NCBI RefSeq assembly: GCF_002850255.1 | Contig: NZ_CP022522.1 | Span: forward strand, 1,287,001-1,351,000 | Source: Pseudoalteromonas sp. NC201 | GTDB taxonomy: Bacteria; Pseudomonadota; Gammaproteobacteria; Enterobacterales; Alteromonadaceae | Direction of reading: 5' to 3' | DNA length: 64,000 nucleotides | Part shown: positions 1 through 8,095 of the stretch, one piece after another | Position numbering within the stretch: position 1 is the stretch's first letter | Layout of the letters: each line of letters begins with the position of its first letter | The notes under the pieces: model-generated | What the model was told of the DNA's origin: nothing | The model's input: only the letters and a program-made list of their open reading frames with translations | Databases searched by the model: none | Program-made: the position numbers and the translations under genes

Positions 1-786
1 GTATTTCTAAGCTGCGCAATCGAAAAGAGCACATTACTTGAGCAGCTAGCGCCATATTTGAGTGAGGTGGTGCAGTATCAACTGGATAGTAAAAAAGAGG
101 CGATTCAGGGCCGGCAACAAGTTAAATATCATGCTCTGGTATTAAAAGAGCAAAACCTGAGTCAGATCCCCAAAGAAGCGTTTGCCCAATGTGTGAAGGA
201 TATTCTCACATCGGAAGGACTTGGTTTGCTCAATTGGTCGGTAAAAAGTCACGCTTGGCTCGCTCGAGCTAAATGGTTAAGTGAACAATTGAATACCTTC
301 CCACAGATATCTGAGTCAAGTTTGATAGCGCAGCTTGATACTTGGTTATTGCCCTATTTGACGGGCGTAAACACTATCAAACAACTGAAGCAACTGGATA
401 TTTTTAACCTGCTTCAAGCGACACTCACTTGGGAGCAGCAACAGCAACTCGAAGCGCAAGCACCTGAGTTTTATGTTACGCCAAGCGATAAGCGAGTCGC
501 GATCCGCTACGATGAGCACCAAGGGCCAACCGTTTCTGTGGTGTTACAAGAAATGTTTGGTCAATTGACGTCGCCAACGCTCGCCAATGGTCAAGTCGCA
601 GTGCGATTTGAGCTGTTATCTCCAGCGAAAAGGCCAATCCAAACCACCAGTGATTTAAGCAACTTTTGGCAAACTTCTTATTTTGAGGTGGCCAAAGAAA
701 TGCGTGGTCGATATCCAAAACACCGATGGCCAGATAAACCGCTTGAGGAAAAGCCCGGCCGCTCCATAAAAGCGAGAGGAAAGTAG
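1..786 (+). CDS. hrpB: ATP-dependent helicase HrpB, C-terminal part (5' truncated by window edge)
   Basis: The frame is open from base 1, so this is the last ~261 codons of a gene that begins before the window. The C-terminal region carries the end signature of HrpB DEAH-type helicases: a TSDLSNFW block followed by KEMRGRYPKHRWPDKP near the stop. HrpB proteins are about 800-850 residues; the helicase core (Walker A, DEAH box) lies outside. The cellular role of HrpB is poorly defined (putative RNA helicase). An internal TTG at base 58 could be mistaken for a start, but the coding frame clearly continues upstream of it. The protein ends in a basic tail. Confidence 0.9.
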   Translation, partial: VFLSCAIEKSTLLEQLAPYLSEVVQYQLDSKKEAIQGRQQVKYHALVLKEQNLSQIPKEAFAQCVKDILTSEGLGLLNWSVKSHAWLARAKWLSEQLNTFPQISESSLIAQLDTWLLPYLTGVNTIKQLKQLDIFNLLQATLTWEQQQQLEAQAPEFYVTPSDKRVAIRYDEHQGPTVSVVLQEMFGQLTSPTLANGQVAVRFELLSPAKRPIQTTSDLSNFWQTSYFEVAKEMRGRYPKHRWPDKPLEEKPGRSIKARGK

Positions 787-862
787 GCTGGTGGAGCAAC
801 AGGCTTGTAAAGAAGTCATAATGGCTATAACGTGAACAGTCTAATGTAGAAAGGAGTGTGAA

Positions 863-1666
863 ATGCGGTCTATTACGGGGTTCATCTTATTGGGCTTAAT
901 TGTTGCTCAGCCAACTTATAGCGGTGAGTTTGAAGTGCTTTATCAATCTGACACAGCAAAAGTCGTTAGAGATAAAAGTTATGGCACAAACATTGGGATC
1001 TTTGCAACGAAAAGGGGAGTGGTGATCATTGACCCCACAGCTGAAGATGCGGATTTGCCAAAGCTCAATGATTTGATACAGAATAGCTTTCAGACCGAGA
1101 AAAAATACCTGCTAAATACGCATAGTCATTCGGATCACACTGGTGGTAATGCTTTTTTCCAACAACAGGGTTTTACACTTATTGACAGCCCACAAGGGTT
1201 AAAGGAGCTTGGGGTGATAAAGCATACTCAAGCCGTTTCACATACCGCCAATGACAACATTCTCTATCACCCCACGAGCAATATTTTATTCACCGGGGAC
1301 ATTTACACCACAAACTGGCATCCAACATTTTATGCTGGGGGCTTAACGGGTTTTAATAAAGCGGTAGACTTACTTTTATCGATTGGCGATCAAAATACGT
1401 TGATTGTGCCAGGTCATGGCAAACCTACATCGAAAAGAGAACTCGAAGAACATAGAATTCAAACATTCGCTTTGGTTGAGCGGGTGAAGATTTTGAATCA
1501 AGCGGGTAAGTCGGTTGAGCAAATAAAGAACGATGAGGAGATTAAGCGCTTATTATCACAGTTTAATCTTGAAGGGCGACAACCCTTTCTTCCAGAGCGG
1601 GCGCTGAATACATTTGTAAAGCGGACATTATCTGTGGTAGCCAATTATCCAGAAAATCACAAGTAA
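863..1666 (+). CDS. Metallo-beta-lactamase-fold hydrolase, exported
   Basis: A 267-residue protein starting with a likely signal peptide (about residues 1-20, ending near TYSG). The metal site is visible: THSHSDHTGG (the HxHxDH motif), a later His in VSHTAND, Asp in FTGD and His in PGHG, which together make a complete dinuclear zinc site. The overall pattern resembles exported MBL-fold proteins more than true class B beta-lactamases; the substrate cannot be read from sequence. A good ribosome site (AAAGGAGT) lies 6-7 bases before the ATG. It stands alone, 76 bases after hrpB and 64 bases before the next gene, so it is probably a single transcription unit. Confidence 0.85.
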   Translation: MRSITGFILLGLIVAQPTYSGEFEVLYQSDTAKVVRDKSYGTNIGIFATKRGVVIIDPTAEDADLPKLNDLIQNSFQTEKKYLLNTHSHSDHTGGNAFFQQQGFTLIDSPQGLKELGVIKHTQAVSHTANDNILYHPTSNILFTGDIYTTNWHPTFYAGGLTGFNKAVDLLLSIGDQNTLIVPGHGKPTSKRELEEHRIQTFALVERVKILNQAGKSVEQIKNDEEIKRLLSQFNLEGRQPFLPERALNTFVKRTLSVVANYPENHK

Positions 1667-1730
1667 GATCAGTTTTAGTTAAGCTTTGTTCATCAATACT
1701 AAACCTTTAGCATTCTAGGTGTGTATGTAG

Positions 1731-2831
1731 ATGGTCTGGGCTAAAATAGGTAAATTTGTATTACTTACTATCTTGGTGGTATTAAGTTGGTCATCAGCTT
1801 TCAATCTCACCATGACGGAGTTCATTGATGGAGCGCTGCTACAATCTTCACTCGTCTATGCTTCAGCACGTACAGTAAATGGCGCTATTTCTTTGTTGCA
1901 ATCTGCCGAGGTTGGGATTGGTGTTGCAAGCATTCAGCCTGCGCAGCTACTCGATCCTATCAATGATTTAGCTGAATACATTTCTGATGTGATGCAACTA
2001 GCCATTGGCTCTTTGTTTATACAACGAATTCTCTACACCATTTCTACTCATGTATTGTTTAGTGTCGCTTTTACTGTCACGGTAATTGGATATTTCGTGT
2101 GCTGCTATCTAGGGCTTTGGCAAACGGTTAGAACTAAAATATTAGCCACGATGCTATTGATCCGTTTTGTGGTTCCCTTTGTAATTCTATCGACAGGTCT
2201 CACTAGCCAACTCTTACTGGACCAAGAAATAAATAAACAAAGTGAAGTTGTGTCGAGCAGTGTTGATCTCTTCCAATCTCAAGCAACAAAGACCAGTGCG
2301 CAAAGTGCAAAAATAAAGGCCCAAATCACCGGTCAAAAGCAAAGCCATAGTGAACAAATAGCGTTATTGACAAAACAACAGATCCGTCTTCATGGTGAAG
2401 CTACCGAGCTACATGCTGAAATTACCGCGCTGGAAGGTGATATTGAAGCGGCTCAAGCAAACCGTAGTTTATCCGAGTGGCTAACATTTACCAAAAGTGA
2501 AGAGGCTAAGCCACTGATTGAAAAGCAACAACGATTGGCTAGTGATAAGGCTAAAATTGATACTCAAATTGCACTTATTAATAGAGAGAAAGATCAACAT
2601 CAACAACAAATAGAAAGGCTCAATGAGCAGCTACACGGTAGTAATGAGGGGACGTTAAGTCGAGCAATTAAAGCCGTTTCTAGTGGTATTAACGATATGC
2701 TCGACGCTGCTGAGTCACTCTTTATCGACTTCTTAAACGTGGTATCGCTTTTGCTACTGAAGTTAGTATTGATGCCGCTGTTATTTTTCTATTTGGCGAG
2801 CAAAACCTTTAAAGCGATTTGGCGATTATAG
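1731..2831 (+). CDS. Unrecognised membrane protein with central coiled coil
   Basis: I do not recognise a family. The 366-residue protein has a hydrophobic N-terminus (about 7-25), hydrophobic segments around 98-125 and 140-165, a long Gln/Lys/Glu-rich stretch (about 180-305) with heptad-like spacing typical of a coiled coil, and a final membrane segment near 330-355. The topology suggests a coiled-coil domain held between two membrane anchors. An AGGTG ribosome site lies about 9 bases before the ATG. There is no obvious operon partner, and a 318-base gap follows. A role in envelope organisation is possible, but this is only inferred from the shape of the protein. Confidence 0.75.
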   Translation: MVWAKIGKFVLLTILVVLSWSSAFNLTMTEFIDGALLQSSLVYASARTVNGAISLLQSAEVGIGVASIQPAQLLDPINDLAEYISDVMQLAIGSLFIQRILYTISTHVLFSVAFTVTVIGYFVCCYLGLWQTVRTKILATMLLIRFVVPFVILSTGLTSQLLLDQEINKQSEVVSSSVDLFQSQATKTSAQSAKIKAQITGQKQSHSEQIALLTKQQIRLHGEATELHAEITALEGDIEAAQANRSLSEWLTFTKSEEAKPLIEKQQRLASDKAKIDTQIALINREKDQHQQQIERLNEQLHGSNEGTLSRAIKAVSSGINDMLDAAESLFIDFLNVVSLLLLKLVLMPLLFFYLASKTFKAIWRL

Positions 2832-2962
2832 TATTAGAGTCTAAGAATACCTCCACGTATATAGACATAAAATATAGTTCAATAGGGCCAGTGTTAATAT
2901 GATTAGCATCATTCTTAAAGACTTCTATAGAGTTTTAGAATTCGGTGGTCGGTGTTAAATAA

Positions 2963-2990
2963 TTGACATTGGAATTGAAATAGGTACGAT
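2963..2990 (+). promoter_or_regulatory. Candidate sigma-70 promoter for the DUF1496-like gene
   Basis: Within the 318-base gap 2832-3149 there is a perfect -35 hexamer TTGACA (2963-2968), a 16-base spacer and TACGAT (2985-2990) as a 4/6 match to a -10 box. It would give a leader of roughly 150 bases to the gene at 3150. The rest of the gap is AT-rich and shows no convincing ORF or RNA gene. Confidence 0.35.
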
Positions 2991-3149
2991 TTAAAATTAG
3001 TCAGTTTTTATTGCTTTTAAGTTGTTTTAGGTAATTTCTGAGCAGGTTGAAATGTAATAAGAGCTTGGCTGTTGCGGTTGATATACCCGTCTTAACATGT
3101 AAATGAAACACCCCATAGGCTTTGTGGGCTGAATAAAAAGGAAATTAAA

Positions 3150-3377
3150 ATGATAAAATATATTTTTTCAGTTTTGCTATTAGCACCTGTTTTTTCAATT
3201 GCTGCTGAAGCGAATAATGTTGAAGTAAATAACAAACAAGCAAAAACTTACGACTCAACAAAGTTTTGCTACTACGCAGATAAACAATTCTCTGAAGGCG
3301 CAAAACACTATATCGGCGATGTCGTGCAGCGTTGTGTTAGACGTGGGGACAATATCTTGGTCTGGAAGACACTCTAG
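3150..3377 (+). CDS. Small exported DUF1496-like protein
   Basis: A 75-residue protein with a signal peptide (residues 1-19, cleavage near SIAAEA) and a short mature domain with two cysteines, in FCYYADKQFSEGA and VVQRCVRRG, ending in LVWKTL. This Cys...YSEGA...GDV...C...LVW layout is that of the DUF1496 family found in Vibrio and Pseudoalteromonas, whose function is unknown. The two cysteines could form a periplasmic disulfide. An AAAAGGAAA ribosome site precedes the ATG. The gene stands alone between two non-coding stretches. Confidence 0.7.
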   Translation: MIKYIFSVLLLAPVFSIAAEANNVEVNNKQAKTYDSTKFCYYADKQFSEGAKHYIGDVVQRCVRRGDNILVWKTL

Positions 3378-3404
3378 TTTGCTGTAAACTTCGCGACCTA
3401 TCAT

Positions 3405-3434
3405 AGGTGTGTAGCTTACATCGGTTATACACCT
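3405..3434 (+). terminator. Hairpin after the DUF1496-like gene
   Basis: AGGTGTGT (3405-3412) pairs with ATACACCT (3427-3434), 8 pairs including one G-U, around a 14-base loop, 28 bases after the stop codon at 3377. No T tract follows, so it is either a weak terminator or a transcript-end stabiliser. Confidence 0.3.
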
Positions 3435-3506
3435 CTAACTATGACCAAGTTAAAGCGTAACTAAGAGTTACTTTCTAGACTTCCAATTCATTATTTACTT
3501 CAAAAA

Positions 3507-3544
3507 TTCCCAGAAAAGCTCTGCCACAGTCCCACTGTTGGGAA
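3507..3544. promoter_or_regulatory. Inverted repeat, candidate upstream activator site
   Basis: TTCCCA (3507-3512) and TGGGAA (3539-3544) are perfect inverted half sites about 3 helical turns apart. A second small palindrome, CCCACTGTTGGG (3531-3542), overlaps the right half. They lie 50-90 bases upstream of the sigma-54-like promoter, a usual position for binding by an NtrC-type activator such as the one encoded at 8096-9430. Confidence 0.35.
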
Positions 3545-3593
3545 AGAAACACAAACAAAAAATCAAAAAACACAATAAATCAATTGCTTAACT

Positions 3594-3612
3594 TTGGCAT
3601 GGATGTCGCTTT
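3594..3612 (+). promoter_or_regulatory. Sigma-54-type (-24/-12) promoter candidate
   Basis: TTGGCATGGATGTCGCTTT contains GG at 3596-3597 and GC at 3608-3609 with exactly 10 bases between, the defining spacing of RpoN promoters (TGGCACG-N4-TTGC). Mismatches are C to T in the -24 block and TTGC to TCGC in the -12 block. The predicted start near 3621 leaves a 20-base leader to the ATG at 3642. The operon it would drive is followed by an NtrC-family regulator, which needs RpoN. Confidence 0.55.
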
Positions 3613-3641
3613 TACGTATAAAAAATTAATACAGTGAAGCG

Positions 3642-4895
3642 ATGGATATTAAAACGACTCTGACAAAACCACCTGTCAAGGCTTTTAGGTGGCGATTAAT
3701 TGTGACTGTCACCCTAATTATACTCTTTGGTATGTTGTTCTTACCGGACAAGCACCAGCTAGATGTAGAAACACTCAAGTTTGCCTCTATTCAATCCGGG
3801 CCAATAGAATTTAGTGTTAAAGGCTATGGAAGGTTACGCTCAAAGATCAGTAGAGAGATCACGACCGCATTTGCAGCTCAAGTTGAAACCATACTGCATC
3901 TTCCAGGCAGTAGGGTAGAGCCAGACACCGTTATTTTACAGTTAACCAATCCTGAGTTAACTCAGCAACTCCACCGAGAAAGACTAGTACTCGCTAGGCA
4001 AAAGGCCAATGTTGAAGCGTTAAGGCTAAGCCAAGAAAGTGAGCGACTAGTATTGAAAGGACAAAATACCCTACTCAGCAGTGAGCTTGAAAATGCCAAA
4101 TTGCGAGAACAGGCTGAGCGCCAATTAGTTACTCAAGGCATAGTTTCAAGCTTAGATCATCAGCGCTCAAGCTTAACTGTTGCTCAGTTAAGCGAGCGAG
4201 TAAAGCTCGCTCAGCTGCAACTTAGCCAAACCAGTGCATTACACAAGCAAAGAATTGAGATTGAACTAGAACTATTAAAAGAATATGAGCTGAGCTATCA
4301 GGTCGCGCTTCAGGCGGTGGAGCAATTACAAGTCACTGCGGGGATCAGCGGCATGTTGCAGCAAGTACATGTTAGTCAAGGTCAAGCAATTACACGCGGG
4401 CAGGCGCTAGCTGTGGTGGGCAGTGAGCGAACTTTGGTAGCCGACTTACTGGTGCCAGAGCGAGAAGCAAGCGAGATTATCTTAGGTCAACGAGCAGTAG
4501 TAGACACCTTTGTTGGTCAGGTTGAGGCAAAGGTTAGCCGCATTGTGCCCATCGTACAAGACGGGCGTATTGCGATAGAGCTGGCATTGCTTGGGGAGCT
4601 GCCAAGCAATGCTCGCCCACTTTTGACTGTTGAAGGGCAAATTTTTACAGCAAAAAAGACCGCCGCACTTTCACTTATTAAGCCACCGCGTGCAACTCCA
4701 CAATCTCAGAGTCAATTATTTGTTTTAGATAAACAAAACAACATGCTTATCAAAAAAAGTTTCAAGTTTGGTAAACTAGCCGGCAATGCCATAGAAGTAC
4801 TCGAAGGCGGTGTATCCGGTGAGCAAGTGGTGGTGTCAGAAATGTCTGACTACCAGCACCTAGAAAAAATAACAATTAAATCACTCAATCGGTAA
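3642..4895 (+). CDS. HlyD/MacA-type membrane fusion protein
   Basis: The 417-residue periplasmic adaptor has one N-terminal membrane anchor (about 18-38), a lipoyl/barrel half near 60-110, an alpha-helical hairpin rich in Gln, Glu, Leu and Arg (about 110-230) that should contact an outer membrane channel, and a second barrel half (about 230-340). It starts the unit adaptor - ATPase - permease, with 11 bases to the next gene, so it should form a MacAB-like tripartite complex. No outer membrane TolC is encoded here. The substrate is unknown; relatives export peptides or membrane-active compounds. It lies just downstream of the sigma-54-like promoter. Confidence 0.85.
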   Translation: MDIKTTLTKPPVKAFRWRLIVTVTLIILFGMLFLPDKHQLDVETLKFASIQSGPIEFSVKGYGRLRSKISREITTAFAAQVETILHLPGSRVEPDTVILQLTNPELTQQLHRERLVLARQKANVEALRLSQESERLVLKGQNTLLSSELENAKLREQAERQLVTQGIVSSLDHQRSSLTVAQLSERVKLAQLQLSQTSALHKQRIEIELELLKEYELSYQVALQAVEQLQVTAGISGMLQQVHVSQGQAITRGQALAVVGSERTLVADLLVPEREASEIILGQRAVVDTFVGQVEAKVSRIVPIVQDGRIAIELALLGELPSNARPLLTVEGQIFTAKKTAALSLIKPPRATPQSQSQLFVLDKQNNMLIKKSFKFGKLAGNAIEVLEGGVSGEQVVVSEMSDYQHLEKITIKSLNR

Positions 4896-4906
4896 AGGAA
4901 GAACAA

Positions 4907-5629
4907 ATGGACAAGACAATTTTGGCATTACATCAAGTGAGCAAAGTGTTCTTTGGCGAGGATGTTGAAACTCACGCCATTAGCAACATTAACCTTGAAA
5001 TTGAAATGGGCGATTATGTTGCGATAACTGGCCCGTCAGGATCGGGAAAATCCACTCTATTGAGCATTCTTGGACTATTAGATGACATCACGTCGGGCAG
5101 CTATCGCATCCAAGATATAGAAACCAGTACGCTAGACGCAGACACGCAAGCAGAGCTGCGTAATTTGCATATCGGTTTTGTCTTTCAGTCATTTAATCTA
5201 CTGGATGGGTTAACGGTATTTGATAATGTGGCTTTACCGCTTCAGTATCGAGAGCCTGCGCTTGCGACTGACGAAATTGAGCGCCGTGTGATGGGCGCGC
5301 TTAAGCAAGTTGAAATGTCTCACCGAGCAAAACATAAACCAAACCAACTATCTGGTGGACAGCAGCAGCGAGTGGCTATTGCGCGTGCGCTTGCAGGCGA
5401 GCCAAGTATCTTATTAGTTGATGAACCAACTGGAAACCTCGATTCTAAAAATGGGGATGCGGTAATGGCCTTGCTGGGAGAGTTGAATAGGCAAGGCACA
5501 ACCATTTGCATGGTGACGCACGATATTCGCTATGCAGGTTATGCCAAGCGGCAAATTCAGCTTTTAGATGGTGTACAGGTTTCATCAAGCGTTGCAAAAC
5601 GCGATATTTGTACTGCGGAGGTGGTGTAA
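4907..5629 (+). CDS. ABC transporter ATPase, LolD/MacB type
   Basis: A 240-residue ATPase with a full set of motifs: Walker A GPSGSGKST, the signature LSGGQQQRVAIARAL, Walker B ILLVDEPTGNLD, and a switch His in MVTHD. The GNLD ending and the length place it with the LolD/MacB/FtsE group that works with long-loop permeases rather than import systems. The ribosome site AAAGGAAG is strong. The stop codon overlaps the permease start (TAATG), so the two are probably translated together. Confidence 0.92.
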   Translation: MDKTILALHQVSKVFFGEDVETHAISNINLEIEMGDYVAITGPSGSGKSTLLSILGLLDDITSGSYRIQDIETSTLDADTQAELRNLHIGFVFQSFNLLDGLTVFDNVALPLQYREPALATDEIERRVMGALKQVEMSHRAKHKPNQLSGGQQQRVAIARALAGEPSILLVDEPTGNLDSKNGDAVMALLGELNRQGTTICMVTHDIRYAGYAKRQIQLLDGVQVSSSVAKRDICTAEVV

Positions 5630-8055
5630 TGGGGTTTTTGCAACTTCGGCGTCAACTAGGGCTGGCAATCAAAAGTTTGCTTCAAGTACCGAATTTTTGT
5701 ATCACGCTAGTACTAACGTTGGCACTCGCGTTAAGCTGCTTTTTTGTCGCATTGAGTCTGTTTAGTGGCTTTTTTATTAAGCCGCTTGAGATTGAAAATG
5801 AATCGCGATTTGTGGTGGTAGAACAAAAAAACGTATACCAAGACAGGGCGTCTGAAGGGTTGCAAAGCTTTCAAAATATGCTGAACTGGTATCAGATCCC
5901 CTCCATATTTGAAAAACGAGCTTTGATCAGTAGCTTTTCCGATGTGGTTGAAAATCTAGCTGGCAAGCCAAAGCTTACGCTGACTTTTGCAAGTTCGGAT
6001 TATTTTAGTATGGTGAAAATGCCGCTAGCACTGGGGCGATACCTAACGCCGACGAAAAGTATTAGCCAGAAAAATCCAGAGGTCATTATTTCCTATAAAC
6101 TTTGGCAACAATACTTCAATGGTGATGACAATGTGCTTGGGGAGAGTTTGCGGATTGTTGGCAGACTGTACACCATCGTCGGTGTTGCTGCGCGTACGCA
6201 TATTGACCCTTACTTTTTAAGTGAAGGAAATGGGGCGCTGTGGCTTAGTTTTTCTGAAGATGAGCGATTTTTTGGTGATCAGCGCGGCGAGTATCATCCG
6301 TGGAGTAGCAGACTAAACAACTTGAAGTTAATGGCGATATTACCAGTCAATAGTGGTCAGGATATCCTCGCAGAGCAGCTATATCAAAATGCTCAACTGC
6401 ACCAAAGCGAATGGAAATCGGCTGACGAAGCGTTACTTGATATTGAACCTATAGTACGTTCGTACCGTGACGTAGAACTGGCGGGACATGACAAGCTTGC
6501 CATTATCGTGTTGTTGAGTGTGTCATGCTTGGTACTCATCGCAATTTTTAATGTGAGTAATTTGTTTATCTCTCGAGCTCACACCATCCAGCAGCAACTG
6601 ACCTTACAAGCTATGCTCGGTGCGAAGCGTAAGCTGTTGTTTCGTGGAATTTTGCTAGAAGCGCTGTTATTGGTGTCAGGCGCTGTGCTGGTGGGGTTAT
6701 TTATCGCCGCGTGGGAGCTGAGGTTAGTTAAATCGCTCACCAGTGGTTATTTGCCGCTGATTGATACCTTAACCTTAGATACCACTGTACTGCTCAGTGC
6801 TATCCTAACCGTACTGTTATTGGCTTTATTGTTTGCGTTTGTCACCTCACGCATGATTGATTTTAGCCAGCTTAAGCAAAGCATGCAGTCGTCAGGTAAA
6901 GGCAGCGTAAAAGCGGTACGCATAGCGACGACAAAAACACTGGTTGCGGTACAGCTGTTTTTTACCACTGTGTTGGTGCTTGGGGCGACCTTAGTGTTGT
7001 GTAAAAGCGCCGATACCTTGCTTAGACCGCTCGGAACAAAGTTGGACAATATGTATAGCGTGATGCTACATATTCCCGCAGATCCCACTCCATTTCCCGC
7101 GCGTTACGCCAATATTGAAAGATTCAAACTCGCGCTGACTAACATTCCGGGCGTGTTAGGCGTAGCCCATGGAGAAAGTCCATTACAAAGCGATGTCCCT
7201 GTGGTTGCTATGCAAGATATGGCGGGTGAATGGACACCGAGCATGGTTAGAGGTAACGTTGGGCCGGATTATTTTGCATTAACTGGGCTTGAGCTCGTTG
7301 CCGGGCGCACTTTTAGCGAAGCTGCAATTCGAGGCGAAAAGGAAGAGGCTATTGTTTCTTGGGCTGCGGCACAGGCGTTAAAACCAGATGGGGATGTGAT
7401 TGGTGAAACGTATTTTATTTTTAACCCAGATGTACCTGCTGAAATCGTAGGTATTTCAAAAAACTTCAATTACCCTAAACGTCATCATGAACTTCAAGGT
7501 AAAACCGTTTGGCTACCCGCGCTGCCTTTGGGTTATCCATTTATGATAGAAATGGAACCGGGAGCATCACTTACTCGCGCTCAGATCCAAAATGCCATCA
7601 GCGCCGTGAATGGTCAGGCGGGAATATGGCGTTTTTTAAACTTAACAAAGACATATCAGAGCATTACCTATTTGGAGCGCCTGACTTTACTGCTAAGCTT
7701 TGCGCTTTGTGGTTTTTGTTTGTTGTTATCTGGGGTGGGCATTTACGGTGTGCTTAACTATAGCTTTCAACAAAGACGCTACGAGTTTGGGATGCGAATG
7801 GCACTTGGTGCCAAACGACACCGCTTATATCGGTTGTTATTGTCAGATACCATCGCGCCGATGCTAGTGGCGATGTTGGCTGCCATTATGGTTGTTGCGG
7901 GATTTTATATAAGTGTTTCGTCAGATTGGTTGTTGGCAAAATCCAGCTGGTTGTTTGTAGTGATTGTTACCATGTTGGCTTTTGCGTTAGCCACGGCGAT
8001 TTACCCAATGAGACAGTTAATAAACTCGACACCAATGCGAGCATTAAAACATTAA
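5629..8055 (+). CDS. MacB/FtsX-family ABC permease
   Basis: 808 residues from the ATG at 5629, which is preceded by GGAGG and overlaps the ATPase stop. A longer reading from 5506 would run 124 bases into the ATPase gene and is not needed. The layout is one N-terminal membrane segment, a large periplasmic MacB-type domain (about 50-280), three membrane segments (about 285-430), a second periplasmic domain (about 470-670), and three terminal segments with GVYGVLNY-like and RRYEFGMRMALGAKR motifs typical of FtsX domains. It is a duplicated two-FtsX permease without a fused ATPase, which is supplied by the gene before it. Confidence 0.88.
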   Translation: MGFLQLRRQLGLAIKSLLQVPNFCITLVLTLALALSCFFVALSLFSGFFIKPLEIENESRFVVVEQKNVYQDRASEGLQSFQNMLNWYQIPSIFEKRALISSFSDVVENLAGKPKLTLTFASSDYFSMVKMPLALGRYLTPTKSISQKNPEVIISYKLWQQYFNGDDNVLGESLRIVGRLYTIVGVAARTHIDPYFLSEGNGALWLSFSEDERFFGDQRGEYHPWSSRLNNLKLMAILPVNSGQDILAEQLYQNAQLHQSEWKSADEALLDIEPIVRSYRDVELAGHDKLAIIVLLSVSCLVLIAIFNVSNLFISRAHTIQQQLTLQAMLGAKRKLLFRGILLEALLLVSGAVLVGLFIAAWELRLVKSLTSGYLPLIDTLTLDTTVLLSAILTVLLLALLFAFVTSRMIDFSQLKQSMQSSGKGSVKAVRIATTKTLVAVQLFFTTVLVLGATLVLCKSADTLLRPLGTKLDNMYSVMLHIPADPTPFPARYANIERFKLALTNIPGVLGVAHGESPLQSDVPVVAMQDMAGEWTPSMVRGNVGPDYFALTGLELVAGRTFSEAAIRGEKEEAIVSWAAAQALKPDGDVIGETYFIFNPDVPAEIVGISKNFNYPKRHHELQGKTVWLPALPLGYPFMIEMEPGASLTRAQIQNAISAVNGQAGIWRFLNLTKTYQSITYLERLTLLLSFALCGFCLLLSGVGIYGVLNYSFQQRRYEFGMRMALGAKRHRLYRLLLSDTIAPMLVAMLAAIMVVAGFYISVSSDWLLAKSSWLFVVIVTMLAFALATAIYPMRQLINSTPMRALKH

Positions 8056-8056
8056 A

Positions 8057-8076
8057 GTTTGGGCGTAAGCCCAAAC
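8057..8076 (+). terminator. Perfect hairpin between permease and regulator genes
   Basis: GTTTGGGC (8057-8064), loop GTAA and GCCCAAAC (8069-8076) form an 8-bp perfect stem with a tetraloop, two bases after the permease stop. There is no T tract on the plus strand, so it may attenuate transcription or protect the upstream mRNA rather than stop it fully before the regulator gene. Confidence 0.4.
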
Positions 8077-8095
8077 AGAATATAAGTAGGAAGTG

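Noticed and set aside
476..799. Minus-strand 107-codon frame over hrpB
   Set aside because: It is antisense to the conserved end of HrpB and has no ribosome site.
863..1666. Class B beta-lactamase (resistance gene) call
   Set aside because: Only the MBL zinc motifs match; the rest resembles general MBL-fold hydrolases, so a resistance role is not supported.
5506..5628. Longer N-terminus of the MacB-like permease starting at 5506
   Set aside because: It would overlap the ATPase gene by 124 bases; the ATG at 5629 has GGAGG and the usual TAATG coupling.
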